Source: an uncultured Collinsella sp. (GTDB lineage: Bacteria; Actinomycetota; Coriobacteriia; Coriobacteriales; Coriobacteriaceae). From it: a stretch of 64,000 bases of DNA. The stretch is from contig CATZLI010000002.1 in assembly GCA_958421275.1 (NCBI GenBank), forward strand, positions 1 to 64,000. The letters run 5' to 3'. This document shows, piece by piece, positions 37,981 to 47,248 of the stretch (within the stretch, counting starts at the first letter, position 1; each line of letters opens with the position of its first letter). The notes below the pieces were generated by a model that was given only the letters and a program-made list of their open reading frames with translations, made no database searches and had not been told where the DNA came from. A program made the translations under genes and the position numbers.

Positions 37981-39438
37981 CTAACCGATCCAGCTGGCCG
38001 AAAGCGGGCCGCTGACGATAACCATGATGATGAGCACGATGAACACGAACGCCATCGCGCGGGGAAGCGGGGCTCCCGCAGCGACCTCGTCGCTCGGCTC
38101 GCCGGGCAGGCAATAGCCCATCCACTTAAGGAACCAGGCAAAGGTGGCGACGGTCTCGGCGACCATGATGCACACGAGCACCAGGATCGCGACGTTACCG
38201 GCACCCACAGAAAAGCCGCCGGCAATGATCTGGAACTTCGAGAAGAACGTGTTCATAGGCGGCACGCCGGCAATGGCGAGCGCGGCGACACCAAAGCCCA
38301 CGCCCGAGATCGGGTACTTCTTTACGATGCCGCGAAGCTTGGGCAGCATACGCGTGCCGAGCGTAAAGGAGAACGAACCGGCGATCAGGAAGAACAGGGT
38401 CTTGGCGAACGCGTGGTTAAAGATATGGCACACGGCACCGTCAAAGGCCAGCTGGCTGCCAAAGACCGAAAGGCCCAGACCAAAGAACACATAGGAGAGC
38501 TGGGCGATCGTGGAGAAGGCCAGCAGACGCTTCATGTCCTTTTGCGGCAGGTACATAAGGAAACCAAAGAGCATGGTGACCATGGCGTCGATAATGGCAA
38601 CCCAGCCCACGATCTCGGGAATCTCGCCGGCAGAGACGAGTGCACGCGCGAACACGCACACGCCGACCTTGACCATCGAGGCGCCATGCAGGTAGGCCGA
38701 AACAGGCGTCGGCGCCTCCATGGCCGAAGGCAGCCACATGTACATGGGAACCTGTGCGGACTTGGCCCAGGCCGCAAACAGCACGAGCAAAAGGACGATA
38801 GCCTTGAGCTTGGCGTCGAGGCCGGCAATCGCGGTAATGGCGAAGGTACCGGTATGGGCAAACACGATGGCGGCGCCCAGATACAGGCCGAGCGCACCGA
38901 TATGCGTAATGATCAGGGCCTTCATGCCGGCCTTCTTGGCCGTAGGCGTCATGTAGTAGCTAATGAGGCCCCAAGAGCACGCACCCGTGATCTCAAAGAA
39001 CACGAGCTGGCCCAAAAGGGTCGAGCTGTACACGAGGCCGGCCATGGCGCCAATGAAGGTCGCGAGGTACGCGTAGAAGCGACGACGCGGTGCGTCGGGA
39101 TGCTCACGGTTATTCTCGCTCATATAGGGAATCGAATAGATCACGACAAGCAGGCCGATACCCACAAAGGCGGGCGCAAGCAGCGTGCTCATGCGATCGA
39201 AGGTGAATCCCATGACGAGGGTCTGCCCAAACGAGATCAGGGGGACCTGCGTGTCGGGCATGCCGGCGCCAGCGAAATTCGCGGCGAGGGCGATGGTGCA
39301 GACCGTCGAGACGGCGGCACCCAAAACGCTGAACCACTTGGCGTACGGACGGGGGAACAGGGCGACGAGCACCGAGGCCACCATCGGGGCCGCGATAGCG
39401 ACCAAGCCGAGAAGGGACAGACTGACTGCAAATGACAT
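37981..39438 (-). CDS. hyfD: Hydrogenase-4 membrane subunit, antiporter-like
   Basis: The 485-residue NuoL/M/N-type protein has about 14 hydrophobic segments. The pump residues are visible in VFFEITGACSWGLISYY (glutamate) and YLHGASMVKVGVCVFARA (lysine), with WLPSAMEAPTPVSAY between them. It is one of three antiporter-like subunits in the cluster. It sits between hyfC and hyfE with short gaps. Confidence 0.93.
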   Translation of the reverse strand: MSFAVSLSLLGLVAIAAPMVASVLVALFPRPYAKWFSVLGAAVSTVCTIALAANFAGAGMPDTQVPLISFGQTLVMGFTFDRMSTLLAPAFVGIGLLVVIYSIPYMSENNREHPDAPRRRFYAYLATFIGAMAGLVYSSTLLGQLVFFEITGACSWGLISYYMTPTAKKAGMKALIITHIGALGLYLGAAIVFAHTGTFAITAIAGLDAKLKAIVLLLVLFAAWAKSAQVPMYMWLPSAMEAPTPVSAYLHGASMVKVGVCVFARALVSAGEIPEIVGWVAIIDAMVTMLFGFLMYLPQKDMKRLLAFSTIAQLSYVFFGLGLSVFGSQLAFDGAVCHIFNHAFAKTLFFLIAGSFSFTLGTRMLPKLRGIVKKYPISGVGFGVAALAIAGVPPMNTFFSKFQIIAGGFSVGAGNVAILVLVCIMVAETVATFAWFLKWMGYCLPGEPSDEVAAGAPLPRAMAFVFIVLIIMVIVSGPLSASWIG

Positions 39439-39453
39439 TGTTTCTCCCTTCTC

Positions 39454-40380
39454 CTACACGCCGACGACCACGAAGACAAACGCCAGAACGGCGATGCCCA
39501 CGACGGCCCAGGTCTGATTGCCAAGCACCTTAAAACGCGAGCGCGAGCAGGAGTTCTCGATCACGCCGCATACGACAAAATCGATCAGGCACTTCACCAG
39601 GAAGATGACTGCACCCAGAACAGCGGCGGCGCCCACGGTCGCGGGCTCGCCCCAGGGGACGAAGATCGCGCAGAACCAGGCGACGACCAGGACCTGCTTC
39701 ATGGACATGGCGAGCTTGGCCATCGCAAGCGACGGGCCGGAAAGCTCGGCGAGCGGGCCCTCCTGAAGCTCCTGCTCGGCCTCGGCCTGATCAAACGGCA
39801 GCTTGCCGAGTTCCATGTAGCAGGCAATCGCAAAGGCGATGCCGGCGAGGATTACGGCGACCGGCGCGTCGATGGCGCCCGTCATGATGTGCTGACCCAT
39901 GGTGGCGATGTCGGTGGAACCGCACACCAGGGCGGCGGCAAACAGCGCCAGCAGCATGGACGGCTCGATGAGCACGCTCATGAGCAGCTCGCGGACGCCG
40001 CCGATACCGGCGTAGGCGTTGGACGAATCCACGCCGCAGAGGGCGAAGAAGAAGCGGGCGAGCGCCAGGCTGTACATGATGGTGATGGCGTCACCAAAGA
40101 CCGGGATGGGGCTTTGCGCCGTAAAGAGCGGCAGGCCCATCGCGAGCATAAAGGCGACGGCGAAGAACAGCGGCGGCATAATGCGCAGCGCAAAGCTCGC
40201 GTCCTCGCTCTGGGACTCGGGGCGCGCAAAGAGCTTGGCCAGGTCGCGATAGTCCTGCATGATGCTGGGGCCGCGACGGTTGTGCATCTTGGCGCGGATC
40301 ACGCGGCCGAGACCGGAGAAGAACGGCGCGACGGCCATGACGACCACGCCCTGCAGAACGGCAAGTACGATGTTGTTCAT
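39454..40380 (-). CDS. hyfC: Hydrogenase-4 membrane anchor (NuoH-like)
   Basis: The 308-residue subunit links the soluble hydrogenase arm to the membrane. It has eight hydrophobic segments, an N-terminal signature IRAKMHNRRGPSIMQDYRDL and the charged cytoplasmic loop LGKLPFDQAEAEQELQEG, typical of NuoH/HyfC. It sits 12 bases after hyfB. Confidence 0.95.
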   Translation of the reverse strand: MNNIVLAVLQGVVVMAVAPFFSGLGRVIRAKMHNRRGPSIMQDYRDLAKLFARPESQSEDASFALRIMPPLFFAVAFMLAMGLPLFTAQSPIPVFGDAITIMYSLALARFFFALCGVDSSNAYAGIGGVRELLMSVLIEPSMLLALFAAALVCGSTDIATMGQHIMTGAIDAPVAVILAGIAFAIACYMELGKLPFDQAEAEQELQEGPLAELSGPSLAMAKLAMSMKQVLVVAWFCAIFVPWGEPATVGAAAVLGAVIFLVKCLIDFVVCGVIENSCSRSRFKVLGNQTWAVVGIAVLAFVFVVVGV

Positions 40381-40392
40381 GCTCTCCCCTCC

Positions 40393-42411
40393 TTAACCCA
40401 TTTGCACGGCGAGCACGAGGAACACCACGAGTGCCGCGACGATGTAGCAGATATAGATGCTGTAGTTGCCACCCTCGAGCTTAGTCGCGAGGTCGGCGAG
40501 CTTCTCGACACCCTTATGCGGGGCATCGACGAGAACCTTGTCGGGTACGGGCTCCACAGCCTCGGCCACACCGGTGAGCTTCTGGAAGAAGTGCGCGATG
40601 GACCAGCAGACGGCCGTGCAGCGGTCGCGCAGCGTGTAGAGCGGCTGCATAAACCAGGACACCTCGGAGGCAAAGGTCGTGGCCACGACGGGCATATGCT
40701 CGTTGGGAGCATAGCCGCATGCCCACGGCTGGGACTTCTGCACCTTGCCGACGGTCTTGAGCTTGCGATAACCGCAGGCAAGACCGACGAGCACCACGAG
40801 CGCAATAGCGATCGCGGGCGTGGAGGTGGCAGCGCCGGAGTACTGGTTCATGAGCTCCATGCCCTCGGCGGCAAACACGCCACCGTACGGATGCAGCACG
40901 GACGCGGCGACATCGACCAGCACGGGCGCGATCACGGGAGCGCCAATGCCCAGCACGACGCAGATGGCCGCGAGCAGGCCCTGCGCGAACACCATGGGGG
41001 CGGGAACCTCCTTGGCATTGGCCGCAGCCTCGGAACGGGGCGCGGAGGCAAAGGAGACGCCATAGGCCTTGACGAAGCACGTGACAGCCAGCGCGCCGGT
41101 AATGGCAAGCGCGACGGCAGCGAACACGGCCACGATCATGACGGCCTTGTCGCCCTGCATGGCGGCATTAAACAGCGACTGGTAGGTAAACCACTCGGAA
41201 ACAAAGCCGTTAAAGGGCGGGATGGCCGAGATGGCAAGCGCGCCAATAAGGAAGCAGATGGCCGTTGCCGGCATACGACGGAACAGGCCGCCCATCTTCT
41301 CCATATTGCGCGTACCCGTAGAGTACAGCAGCGCACCGGCGCCCAAGAACAGCTCGCCCTTAAACATCGCGTGGTTAAACGTGTGGTAGAGGGCGGCCAT
41401 CAGAGCCAGGACGGCGATACCGACCGAGTTGAGCGCCATGGCGGCCATGGAGGCACCGACGCCGAGCAGAATGATGCCGATGTTCTCGACGGAGTGATAG
41501 GCCAGCAGGCGCTTGATGTCATGCTCCTGCAGGGCGAAGGCCACGCCGAGAACCGACGAGATCGCACCGAAGACCATGACCATAAGGCCCCACCAAACCT
41601 GAACGCCCGAGGCGGAGAGCAGGTCGAGACCAACCTTGAGGATGCCGAAGATACCGATCTTGATCATGCCGCCGGACATGAGGGCCGACACGTTGGACGG
41701 CGCCTCGGGATGTGCCTTGGGCAGCCAGCCGTGCAGCGGGATGATACCGGCCTTGGCGCCAAAGCCAAAGAAGGCGAGCACGAAGCACACGGATGCGACC
41801 GCGGGGCTAAACTGCGTAGCGCGGAAATCCGCAAAGGCAAACGAGCCACCGGCGAAGTTGGTCATGGTGAGGAAGCTCGCCATGATGAGCACAAAGCCCA
41901 CGTGTGCGATCACAAAGTAGAGCCAACCGCCGTGGATGGAATTCTCGTTCTCCTCGATCACGACCAGGAAGTACGAGGTCAGCGACATGAGCTCAAAGGC
42001 GACCAGGAACCAAAACACGTTGTCGGCGGTGATGACGAGCATCATGGACGCCACGAAGGTGTTAAAGAAGAAGCCAGCGCGGCCCTTTTTGCCCGGGTAC
42101 TCATCAAAGTAGTTGAGACCGTAGATCGAACCGGCAAACGCGAGCACCGAGATGAGCGCCACGAACAGGCCGGACAGCTGATTGAGCAGCAGCTGGAAAT
42201 GGGCAAACGGGAAGAACACGATGGTGTCGACCGACGTGACATCGCCCAGCACGGCCTGGATACCGGCCACAAACGAAAGCACCGCGGCGACGGCGCCGAT
42301 CAGGCAGCCGGCGGTCTTGGCGGCGTTATCGGCCTTAATCAGCAGAACCGAGGCGAGCGCACCGATGCACGAGACGGCAAGCGATGCGATAAACAGCGTC
42401 ATGCTATCCAT
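40393..42411 (-). CDS. hyfB: Hydrogenase-4 membrane subunit, NuoL-like
   Basis: The 672-residue protein has about 16 hydrophobic segments. LVAFELMSLTSYFLVVIEE and LMSGGMIKIGIFGILKVG carry the conserved glutamate and lysine of proton-pumping antiporter subunits; IIPLHGWLPKAHPEAPSNV lies between. The C-terminal part (RDRCTAVCWSIAHFFQKL) forms a lateral extension. Its start overlaps the hyfA end by eight bases, so the two are translationally coupled. Confidence 0.95.
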   Translation of the reverse strand: MDSMTLFIASLAVSCIGALASVLLIKADNAAKTAGCLIGAVAAVLSFVAGIQAVLGDVTSVDTIVFFPFAHFQLLLNQLSGLFVALISVLAFAGSIYGLNYFDEYPGKKGRAGFFFNTFVASMMLVITADNVFWFLVAFELMSLTSYFLVVIEENENSIHGGWLYFVIAHVGFVLIMASFLTMTNFAGGSFAFADFRATQFSPAVASVCFVLAFFGFGAKAGIIPLHGWLPKAHPEAPSNVSALMSGGMIKIGIFGILKVGLDLLSASGVQVWWGLMVMVFGAISSVLGVAFALQEHDIKRLLAYHSVENIGIILLGVGASMAAMALNSVGIAVLALMAALYHTFNHAMFKGELFLGAGALLYSTGTRNMEKMGGLFRRMPATAICFLIGALAISAIPPFNGFVSEWFTYQSLFNAAMQGDKAVMIVAVFAAVALAITGALAVTCFVKAYGVSFASAPRSEAAANAKEVPAPMVFAQGLLAAICVVLGIGAPVIAPVLVDVAASVLHPYGGVFAAEGMELMNQYSGAATSTPAIAIALVVLVGLACGYRKLKTVGKVQKSQPWACGYAPNEHMPVVATTFASEVSWFMQPLYTLRDRCTAVCWSIAHFFQKLTGVAEAVEPVPDKVLVDAPHKGVEKLADLATKLEGGNYSIYICYIVAALVVFLVLAVQMG

Positions 42412-43021
42412 TGTTTACGCTCCCTTCTGCTTTCTCGGACAGGCCCTGGGCCACAGCGGTAACGTCGACGACCGGACCGTTTTCGATCGAGCGCAGGCGC
42501 TTGGCCTCGTCGAGCTCGCGATCGGCCGCGCCACCCATGACGGTCAGCGCCTTGGTAGGGCACGCCGCCACACAATGCGGGCCGTCCGGATCGAAGGCGC
42601 ACAGGTCGCACTTGACGGCGCAGGTGTACTGGCCAGGAGCCCACGTAAGCAGGCTGCTCAGGGACTTAGGATACGAAGGCGTCGGGTCGCACATGCCTGC
42701 GACACCGGCGATAGACGTGCCATCGGGATGGATGGCTCCGAAGGGGCACGCGATGGCGCACAGCCTGCACCCGATGCACTCCTGCTCCTTGACGTGGATG
42801 CGGTCGCCATCGTGCTCGATGGCATTCACCGGGCAAACCTCGGCGCAGGGGGCACCCTCGCAATGGTGGCAGGCAAGGGCGGCCGAAATACCGCCGGTCT
42901 TCACGAGCGCCAGGCGCGGCGTATCCTGAAGACCCTGCATCCGGTGGGCGTCGGCACAGGCGGACTGGCATGTTCCGCAGCCGATGCACCTCTCCGGGTT
43001 GATGTCGATGAAGCGGTTCAT
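42404..43021 (-). CDS. hyfA: Hydrogenase-4 polyferredoxin (HyfA/HycB type)
   Basis: The 205-residue protein has four [4Fe-4S] sites in the HycB order: CIGCGTCQSACAD, CHHCEGAPCAEVCP, CIGCRLCAIACP and CAVKCDLCAFDP followed by CVAACP. It links FdhF to the hydrogenase. It starts with its own AGGA site at 43021 and follows a hairpin that may reduce reading from fdhF. Compared with the ferredoxin at 45399-45917 it has a longer insert before the last site. Confidence 0.92.
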   Translation of the reverse strand: MNRFIDINPERCIGCGTCQSACADAHRMQGLQDTPRLALVKTGGISAALACHHCEGAPCAEVCPVNAIEHDGDRIHVKEQECIGCRLCAIACPFGAIHPDGTSIAGVAGMCDPTPSYPKSLSSLLTWAPGQYTCAVKCDLCAFDPDGPHCVAACPTKALTVMGGAADRELDEAKRLRSIENGPVVDVTAVAQGLSEKAEGSVNNG

Positions 43022-43039
43022 CCCCACTTCCTTTCAAAA

Positions 43040-43083
43040 TAACGGGCCGGGCACCCGAACGTACGGGACGCCCGGCCCAAAAA
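43040..43083 (-). terminator. Hairpin between fdhF and hyfA (terminator or attenuator)
   Basis: GGGCCGGGC (43044-43052) pairs with GCCCGGCCC (43070-43078); on the minus strand GTTATTTT follows. It could partly uncouple hydrogenase from formate dehydrogenase expression or protect the fdhF mRNA end. Confidence 0.65.
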
Positions 43084-43099
43084 GCCAACGAGAACGGGA

Positions 43100-45322
43100 C
43101 TACACGATTTGATTCACGTGCGTCTCGTCGTCGAACTTGGCGGCGCCGGGCTCAACGTCCTGGGGAGCGGCGGCGTCCACCAGAGCCTGCTTGAGCTCGG
43201 TGTACTGACGCTCGACCTCGCCCTCTGCCCAGACCTGGTCGGCAATGGCGTCGACCTGGCAGGCGGAGAACTTGTCCTCGGGCGTATGCGAGACCGGGTC
43301 GACCTTGTGCATGGTCAGCTCGTTGCACTTGCCGATCCACCACTGATAGGTCATATAGACCGTGCCCTTGTTGATACGGTCGCTCACGTCGGCGCGGCTG
43401 TATACCTGGCCGCGGCGGCTGTGAATCGAGACGATGTCGCCGTTCTTGATGCCGCGCGCCTGGGCGTCCGCGGGATTCATGCGGACAAAACCGGGCTCGT
43501 CGGCAAGCAGCGCCAGCGTCTTGCAGTTGCCGGTCATCGAGCGGCAGCTGTAGTGGCCGACCTCGCGGACGGTGCACAGGATGAGCGGGTACTCATCGTC
43601 GGGAAGCTCGGAGGGCGCCTCCCAGTCGTGCGCCATCAGGTTGGCGCGGCCGTCCTTGGTGGTGAACTTGCCACCAGCGAACATGTCAGGCGTACCGTGG
43701 TCGTCCACATCGGTGCTCTTGACGGGCCACTGGGCGTAGCCGCCCTCGGGAGCCATCTTCTCGTAGGTCGCGCCCACAAAGTTGGGGCACAGGCTAATGC
43801 ACTCGTTCCAGATCTGCTCGGTGTTGTCGTAGTGCATGGGATAGCCCATACGCGTGGACAGGTCCGCGAAGATCTCCCAGTCGTGACGGCACTCGCCCTT
43901 GGGCGGAACGGCCGCGTCAAAGTGCTGGAAGCTACGGTCGGATGCGGTAAAGACACCCTCGTGCTCGCCCCAAGAGGTAGCGGGCAGGATGACGTCGGCG
44001 AGCATGGTCGTCTGCGTCATAAAGATGTCCTGGCAAATGAACAGATCCAGCTCGGAGAGCGTCTTGCGCATGCCGGCCGAATCGGGCTCGGTCTGCACCG
44101 GGTCCTCGCCGTAGTTGTAGAAGCAGTGCACCTTGCCCTCGTCGACCAGGTGGCCCAGGTCGGTGAGCTTGTAGCCCTCCTCGAGCGGGAGCTTTTCCTC
44201 GGGCACGCCCCAAGCCTTGGCAAACTTGGCACGCACTGCCGGGTCGGTGACCTTCTGGTAGCCAGGGTACAGGTTGGGCAGCATGCCCATATCGCAGGAG
44301 CCCTGGACGTTATTCTGGCCACGCACGGGCGCGAGGCCGGAGTTGGGTTTGCCGATCTGGCCGGCAACGCAGGCGATGGAGGCGATGGTGTGCACCGTCT
44401 TCAGGTTCTGCTTCTGCTGGCATACGCCCATGCCCCAGCCAATGATGGCAGAGGGCTTCGCCGTGGCGTACATCTCGGCAGCTTGGTGGATCAACGCGGG
44501 CTCGACACCCGTGATGTCCTGTACGGATTCGGGAGTGTAGTTCTTGATGGTCTCCCACCACTCGTCAAAGCCGTTCGTGTGCTCGGCGACGAATTCCTTG
44601 TCGTAGAGGCCATCGTTGACCAAGCAGTTGGCAAAGGCGTTGAGGAACGCAACATTGCAACCGTTCTTGATCGGAAGGTAGAGATCGGCGATACGCGCGG
44701 TTTCGATATGGCGCGGGTCGGCGACGATGATCTTGCAACCCTTTTCTTTGGCTCGCACGATACGCCTTGCGACGATGGGGTGCGAATCGGCAGGGTTATA
44801 GCCGAAGAGGAAAATGCAGCCCGCATCCTCCATACCGGGGATGGAGCATGACATGCAACCTGAACCAACCGTGTCCATCAGACCGAGGACAGTAGGGCCG
44901 TGTCAAGTACGGGCGCAGTTGTCCACGCTGTGGGTGCCGATGCACGCACGCGTAAACTTCCGCATGACGTAGTTCGCCTCATTGCCGCCGCCTCGCGAAG
45001 AGCCGGTGGTCATGACAGCGTTAGGACCATATTCGTCAATTATGGCCTGCATCTTAGATGCGGTGAAATCCAGTGCCTCGTCCCAGCTTACGCGCTCAAG
45101 ATCCGCGCCCTTAGTGCGGCGGATCATCGGGTGCAGTACGCGAGGAGTCAAGATCTTGGTGTCGTTGATGAAGTCGTAGCCGCTCATGCCCTTAAGACAC
45201 AGCTCGCCCTGATTGGTGATGCCGTTGAGCGGTTCGGTACCCACGACCTGGCCGTTTTGGACCAAGAGGTTAAACTGGCAACCGGCGCCGCAATACGGGC
45301 AGATCACTTTATGCTTCTCCAT
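43100..45322 (-). CDS. fdhF: Formate dehydrogenase H, selenocysteine-containing
   Basis: The 740-residue enzyme oxidises formate to CO2 with bis-MGD molybdenum, one [4Fe-4S] cluster and selenocysteine. The reading frame is interrupted once by TGA (44905-44903, residue 140); flanking residues ART-Sec-HGPTV match E. coli FdhF, whose Sec is also residue 140. A SECIS hairpin follows at once (44872-44891). The cluster motif is CPYCGAGCQFNLL with a later Cys in GELCLKG. Both halves align with the family, so the stop is read through, not a mutation. No signal peptide is present, so it faces the cytoplasm with the Hyf complex. AAGGAGGG precedes the start. Confidence 0.97.
44872..44891 (-). promoter_or_regulatory. 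SECIS element of fdhF
   Basis: In the mRNA, TGTCC and GGACA enclose the loop TCGGTCTGAT, starting 11 bases after the UGA codon. The GGTC in the loop is the SelB-binding feature of the E. coli fdhF SECIS. Confidence 0.85.
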
Positions 45323-45398
45323 GACACCCTCCTTCCTTTCTCTGCTACCGATTAATCGGTACGTATTTGACAATCGTTGGGCTTGTATGGCCGCCCGC

Positions 45399-45917
45399 CT
45401 ACGCCTCGTTTTCGATGGTGGCGCGGGCACGCTCGGCAGTCAGCTCCGCCAGACGCTCCTCGTCTACCAGGGTGAGGCCCTTGGTCGGACACGCCTCGGC
45501 ACACGCCGGACCGCCGGGACGGTCCACGCACAGGTCGCACTTGAGCACGAAACTCTTAGTCTGCGAACCCACGCGCACGTCGCCCATCAAGACGGGGACC
45601 TGCGTGGTCGCCACGCTCACGGCGCCAAAGGGGCAGGCCATGACGCAGCTCTTGCAGCCGATGCAGTTGTCCTCGTTGACGCCGATGCGATGGTTCTTTG
45701 GATCAAAGAACAAGGCGCCCGTGGGGCAGGCCTTGGCGCACGGGGCATCCTCGCAGTGGTGACATGCCACCGGCGCGGAAATCTCGTAGGTGCGCGTTAC
45801 GCGCAAGCGAGGTGCGGCGATGTTGCCGGGAATATCGTGTGCCTCGATGCACGCCGCCATACAGGTTTGGCACCCAATGCAGCGTGAAGAATCAGCCACG
45901 ACTCGTTTATTGCCCAT
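45399..45917 (-). CDS. Formate dehydrogenase-linked polyferredoxin (HycB/HydN type)
   Basis: The 172-residue protein has four [4Fe-4S] motifs (CIGCQTCMAACIE, CHHCEDAPCAKACP, CIGCKSCVMACP, CDLCVDRPGGPACAEACP). As first gene ahead of fdhF it is the likely direct electron acceptor of FdhF, with HyfA the next carrier. GGAGGGAG precedes the start at 45917. The promoter region upstream contains a perfect 11-bp palindrome at 46096-46121. It is shorter than HyfA by about 30 residues. Confidence 0.9.
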   Translation of the reverse strand: MGNKRVVADSSRCIGCQTCMAACIEAHDIPGNIAAPRLRVTRTYEISAPVACHHCEDAPCAKACPTGALFFDPKNHRIGVNEDNCIGCKSCVMACPFGAVSVATTQVPVLMGDVRVGSQTKSFVLKCDLCVDRPGGPACAEACPTKGLTLVDEERLAELTAERARATIENEA

Positions 45918-46095
45918 GTTGTTCACTCCCTCCTGAATCCCATGTCGGAGAGATCCTGTCGACGTAGCCCCGGACCGCCCGTGGTCCGGCATCGGCGTAT
46001 CGAGTGCATGCGGCGAAACAGGCACTTCGATAGAATTCCTCCAACGATATACAGGTTAAATATACGCAGTTGCAGGGGGCAAACTTGAGCATAGG

Positions 46096-46121
46096 CCCTG
46101 CAATACGGGTGTATTGCAGGG
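46096..46121. promoter_or_regulatory. Palindrome upstream of the fdh-hyf operon
   Basis: CCCTGCAATAC and GTATTGCAGGG are perfect 11-bp arms around GGGT, about 180 bases upstream of the ferredoxin start. A half-site-like TTGCAGGG recurs at 46071-46078, nearer the gene. This looks like an operator for a dimeric regulator of formate metabolism. The 45918-46345 gap otherwise holds the divergent promoters of this operon and of the toxin-antitoxin pair. Confidence 0.6.
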
Positions 46122-46279
46122 GTTTCGGCAGGTTGGAATTATTCTCTAGAAGCTATAAAGGTGAGTGTATTACATGCGTACGCCCAAGAAAGATTTCACG
46201 CTCGTTTCTGGTGAATGTTGTACGTTTGTAATGTTGTTCACAATCGATTACTCTAGTGCAATAAAGTAGTGGTTATAAG

Positions 46280-46298
46280 ATTGGCTATTATAGCCAAT
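46280..46298. promoter_or_regulatory. Palindrome in the toxin-antitoxin promoter
   Basis: ATTGGCTA-TTA-TAGCCAAT ends 47 bases before the antitoxin start. Antitoxins with a ribbon-helix-helix fold usually repress their own operon at such a site. Confidence 0.6.
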
Positions 46299-46345
46299 AC
46301 TGTATTTGACCATTCATATTGCATGCTCATTAAGGGAGGCCAGTG

Positions 46346-46669
46346 ATGTCATCGACGCAAAAACGAGCCATCCTGCAGGTGCGCATTCGCGAAGAGGGCA
46401 AACAGCATGCCGAGCGCCTCTACGACGCCATGGGCACATCGCTTGCCGAGGCCGTTCGCCTTTTTGTCGCGCAGAGTATTTTGATGCGCAAGCTCCCCTT
46501 TCAGCCGGTCGCCGTGCGCTCAAAGGACGGCACCGCCGCCTATGGATCGCTCAAAGCATATGGAGATCCCAATCGCCGCTCCGAGGAGCGCAATGCCTGG
46601 ATTGAGTACCTTGCTACAGAAAGCGACGATTCGATTTTGGGTCCCGAGGAAGTAGATATCCATGAGTAG
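46346..46669 (+). CDS. RelB/DinJ-like antitoxin
   Basis: The 107-residue protein opens with a beta strand and two helices like ribbon-helix-helix DNA-binding proteins (AILQVRIREEGKQHAERLY, then GTSLAEAVRLFVAQSI), typical of RelB/DinJ. The C-terminal half is acidic (SDDSILGPEEVDIHE), as in the toxin-wrapping parts of antitoxins. It overlaps the next gene by eight bases, and the palindrome at 46280-46298 could be its operator. GGGAGG precedes the ATG. Confidence 0.78.
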   Translation: MSSTQKRAILQVRIREEGKQHAERLYDAMGTSLAEAVRLFVAQSILMRKLPFQPVAVRSKDGTAAYGSLKAYGDPNRRSEERNAWIEYLATESDDSILGPEEVDIHE

Positions 46670-47138
46670 CACCATCATCGACGAGACCGTCATCCTGCGC
46701 TACCTACTTGACGACGACGAAGTTCTGTCACCGCGTGCCGCCAAGGTCATCGCCACGCGCACCGCTCGCGTCTACCCCGAAATCATCACGCGCGTCGTGG
46801 TCACGCTGCGTGACGTCTATAAGGTTCCCCGCGTTGAGATTGCTGCGGCCATGAAAAGGCTGCTCGATGACGTCATGGTCGACGAGCCCACCGTTGTCGC
46901 CCTTGCCGTCAAACTCTTTGGCAAGACCCATATGGACTTTACCGACTGCCTCCTCGCAGCCCGAACCGCCATCTACAACGATGATGTCGTGAGCTTTGGC
47001 AAGCCCATCATCCAGGGCATGATCGACTACCGCCGCAAGCGTCAAACCGCTGCCGACGCCCGCGACCGCGCCGCCGAAGCCCGCAGCCGAAGCACCGACG
47101 CCACCATCGACAAACTCCGCCACCGCCCCCGCAGATAA
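46662..47138 (+). CDS. PIN-domain toxin-like protein
   Basis: The 158-residue protein looks like a PIN ribonuclease. IIDETVILRYLLDDDE at the start holds the first acidic residues (Asp-Glu in place of the usual Asp-Thr-Asn), and MDFTDCLLAART contains the later catalytic Asp. The C-terminal 35 residues are basic (RRKRQTAADARDRAAEARSR) and may bind RNA. The pairing with a RelB-type antitoxin is unusual, since PIN toxins more often pair with VapB types. It would cleave RNA when the antitoxin is lost. Confidence 0.7.
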   Translation: MSSTIIDETVILRYLLDDDEVLSPRAAKVIATRTARVYPEIITRVVVTLRDVYKVPRVEIAAAMKRLLDDVMVDEPTVVALAVKLFGKTHMDFTDCLLAARTAIYNDDVVSFGKPIIQGMIDYRRKRQTAADARDRAAEARSRSTDATIDKLRHRPRR

Positions 47139-47151
47139 ACCCATCCCCACC

Positions 47152-47222
47152 TAAGTTGCGGTGAAATACAGACTGATTTATGCCTTTAAAGGCCTCAACA
47201 GTCCGCATTTCACCGCAACTTA
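47152..47222. repeat. Palindromic repeat family A, copy 5
   Basis: The arms at 47152-47175 (TAAGTTGCGGTGAAATACAG onward) and 47199-47222 pair with two mismatches. It lies between the converging PIN-toxin and AbiEi-like genes, where it may serve as a shared 3' hairpin. Confidence 0.87.
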
Positions 47223-47248
47223 TTGAAGGTGGACCGCGAACGATTTCG

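Noticed and set aside
44903..44905. In-frame stop splitting the formate dehydrogenase into two genes
   Set aside because: Both halves are FdhF in one frame, the stop is TGA at the Sec position, a SECIS hairpin follows, and selA, selB, selC and selD are present.
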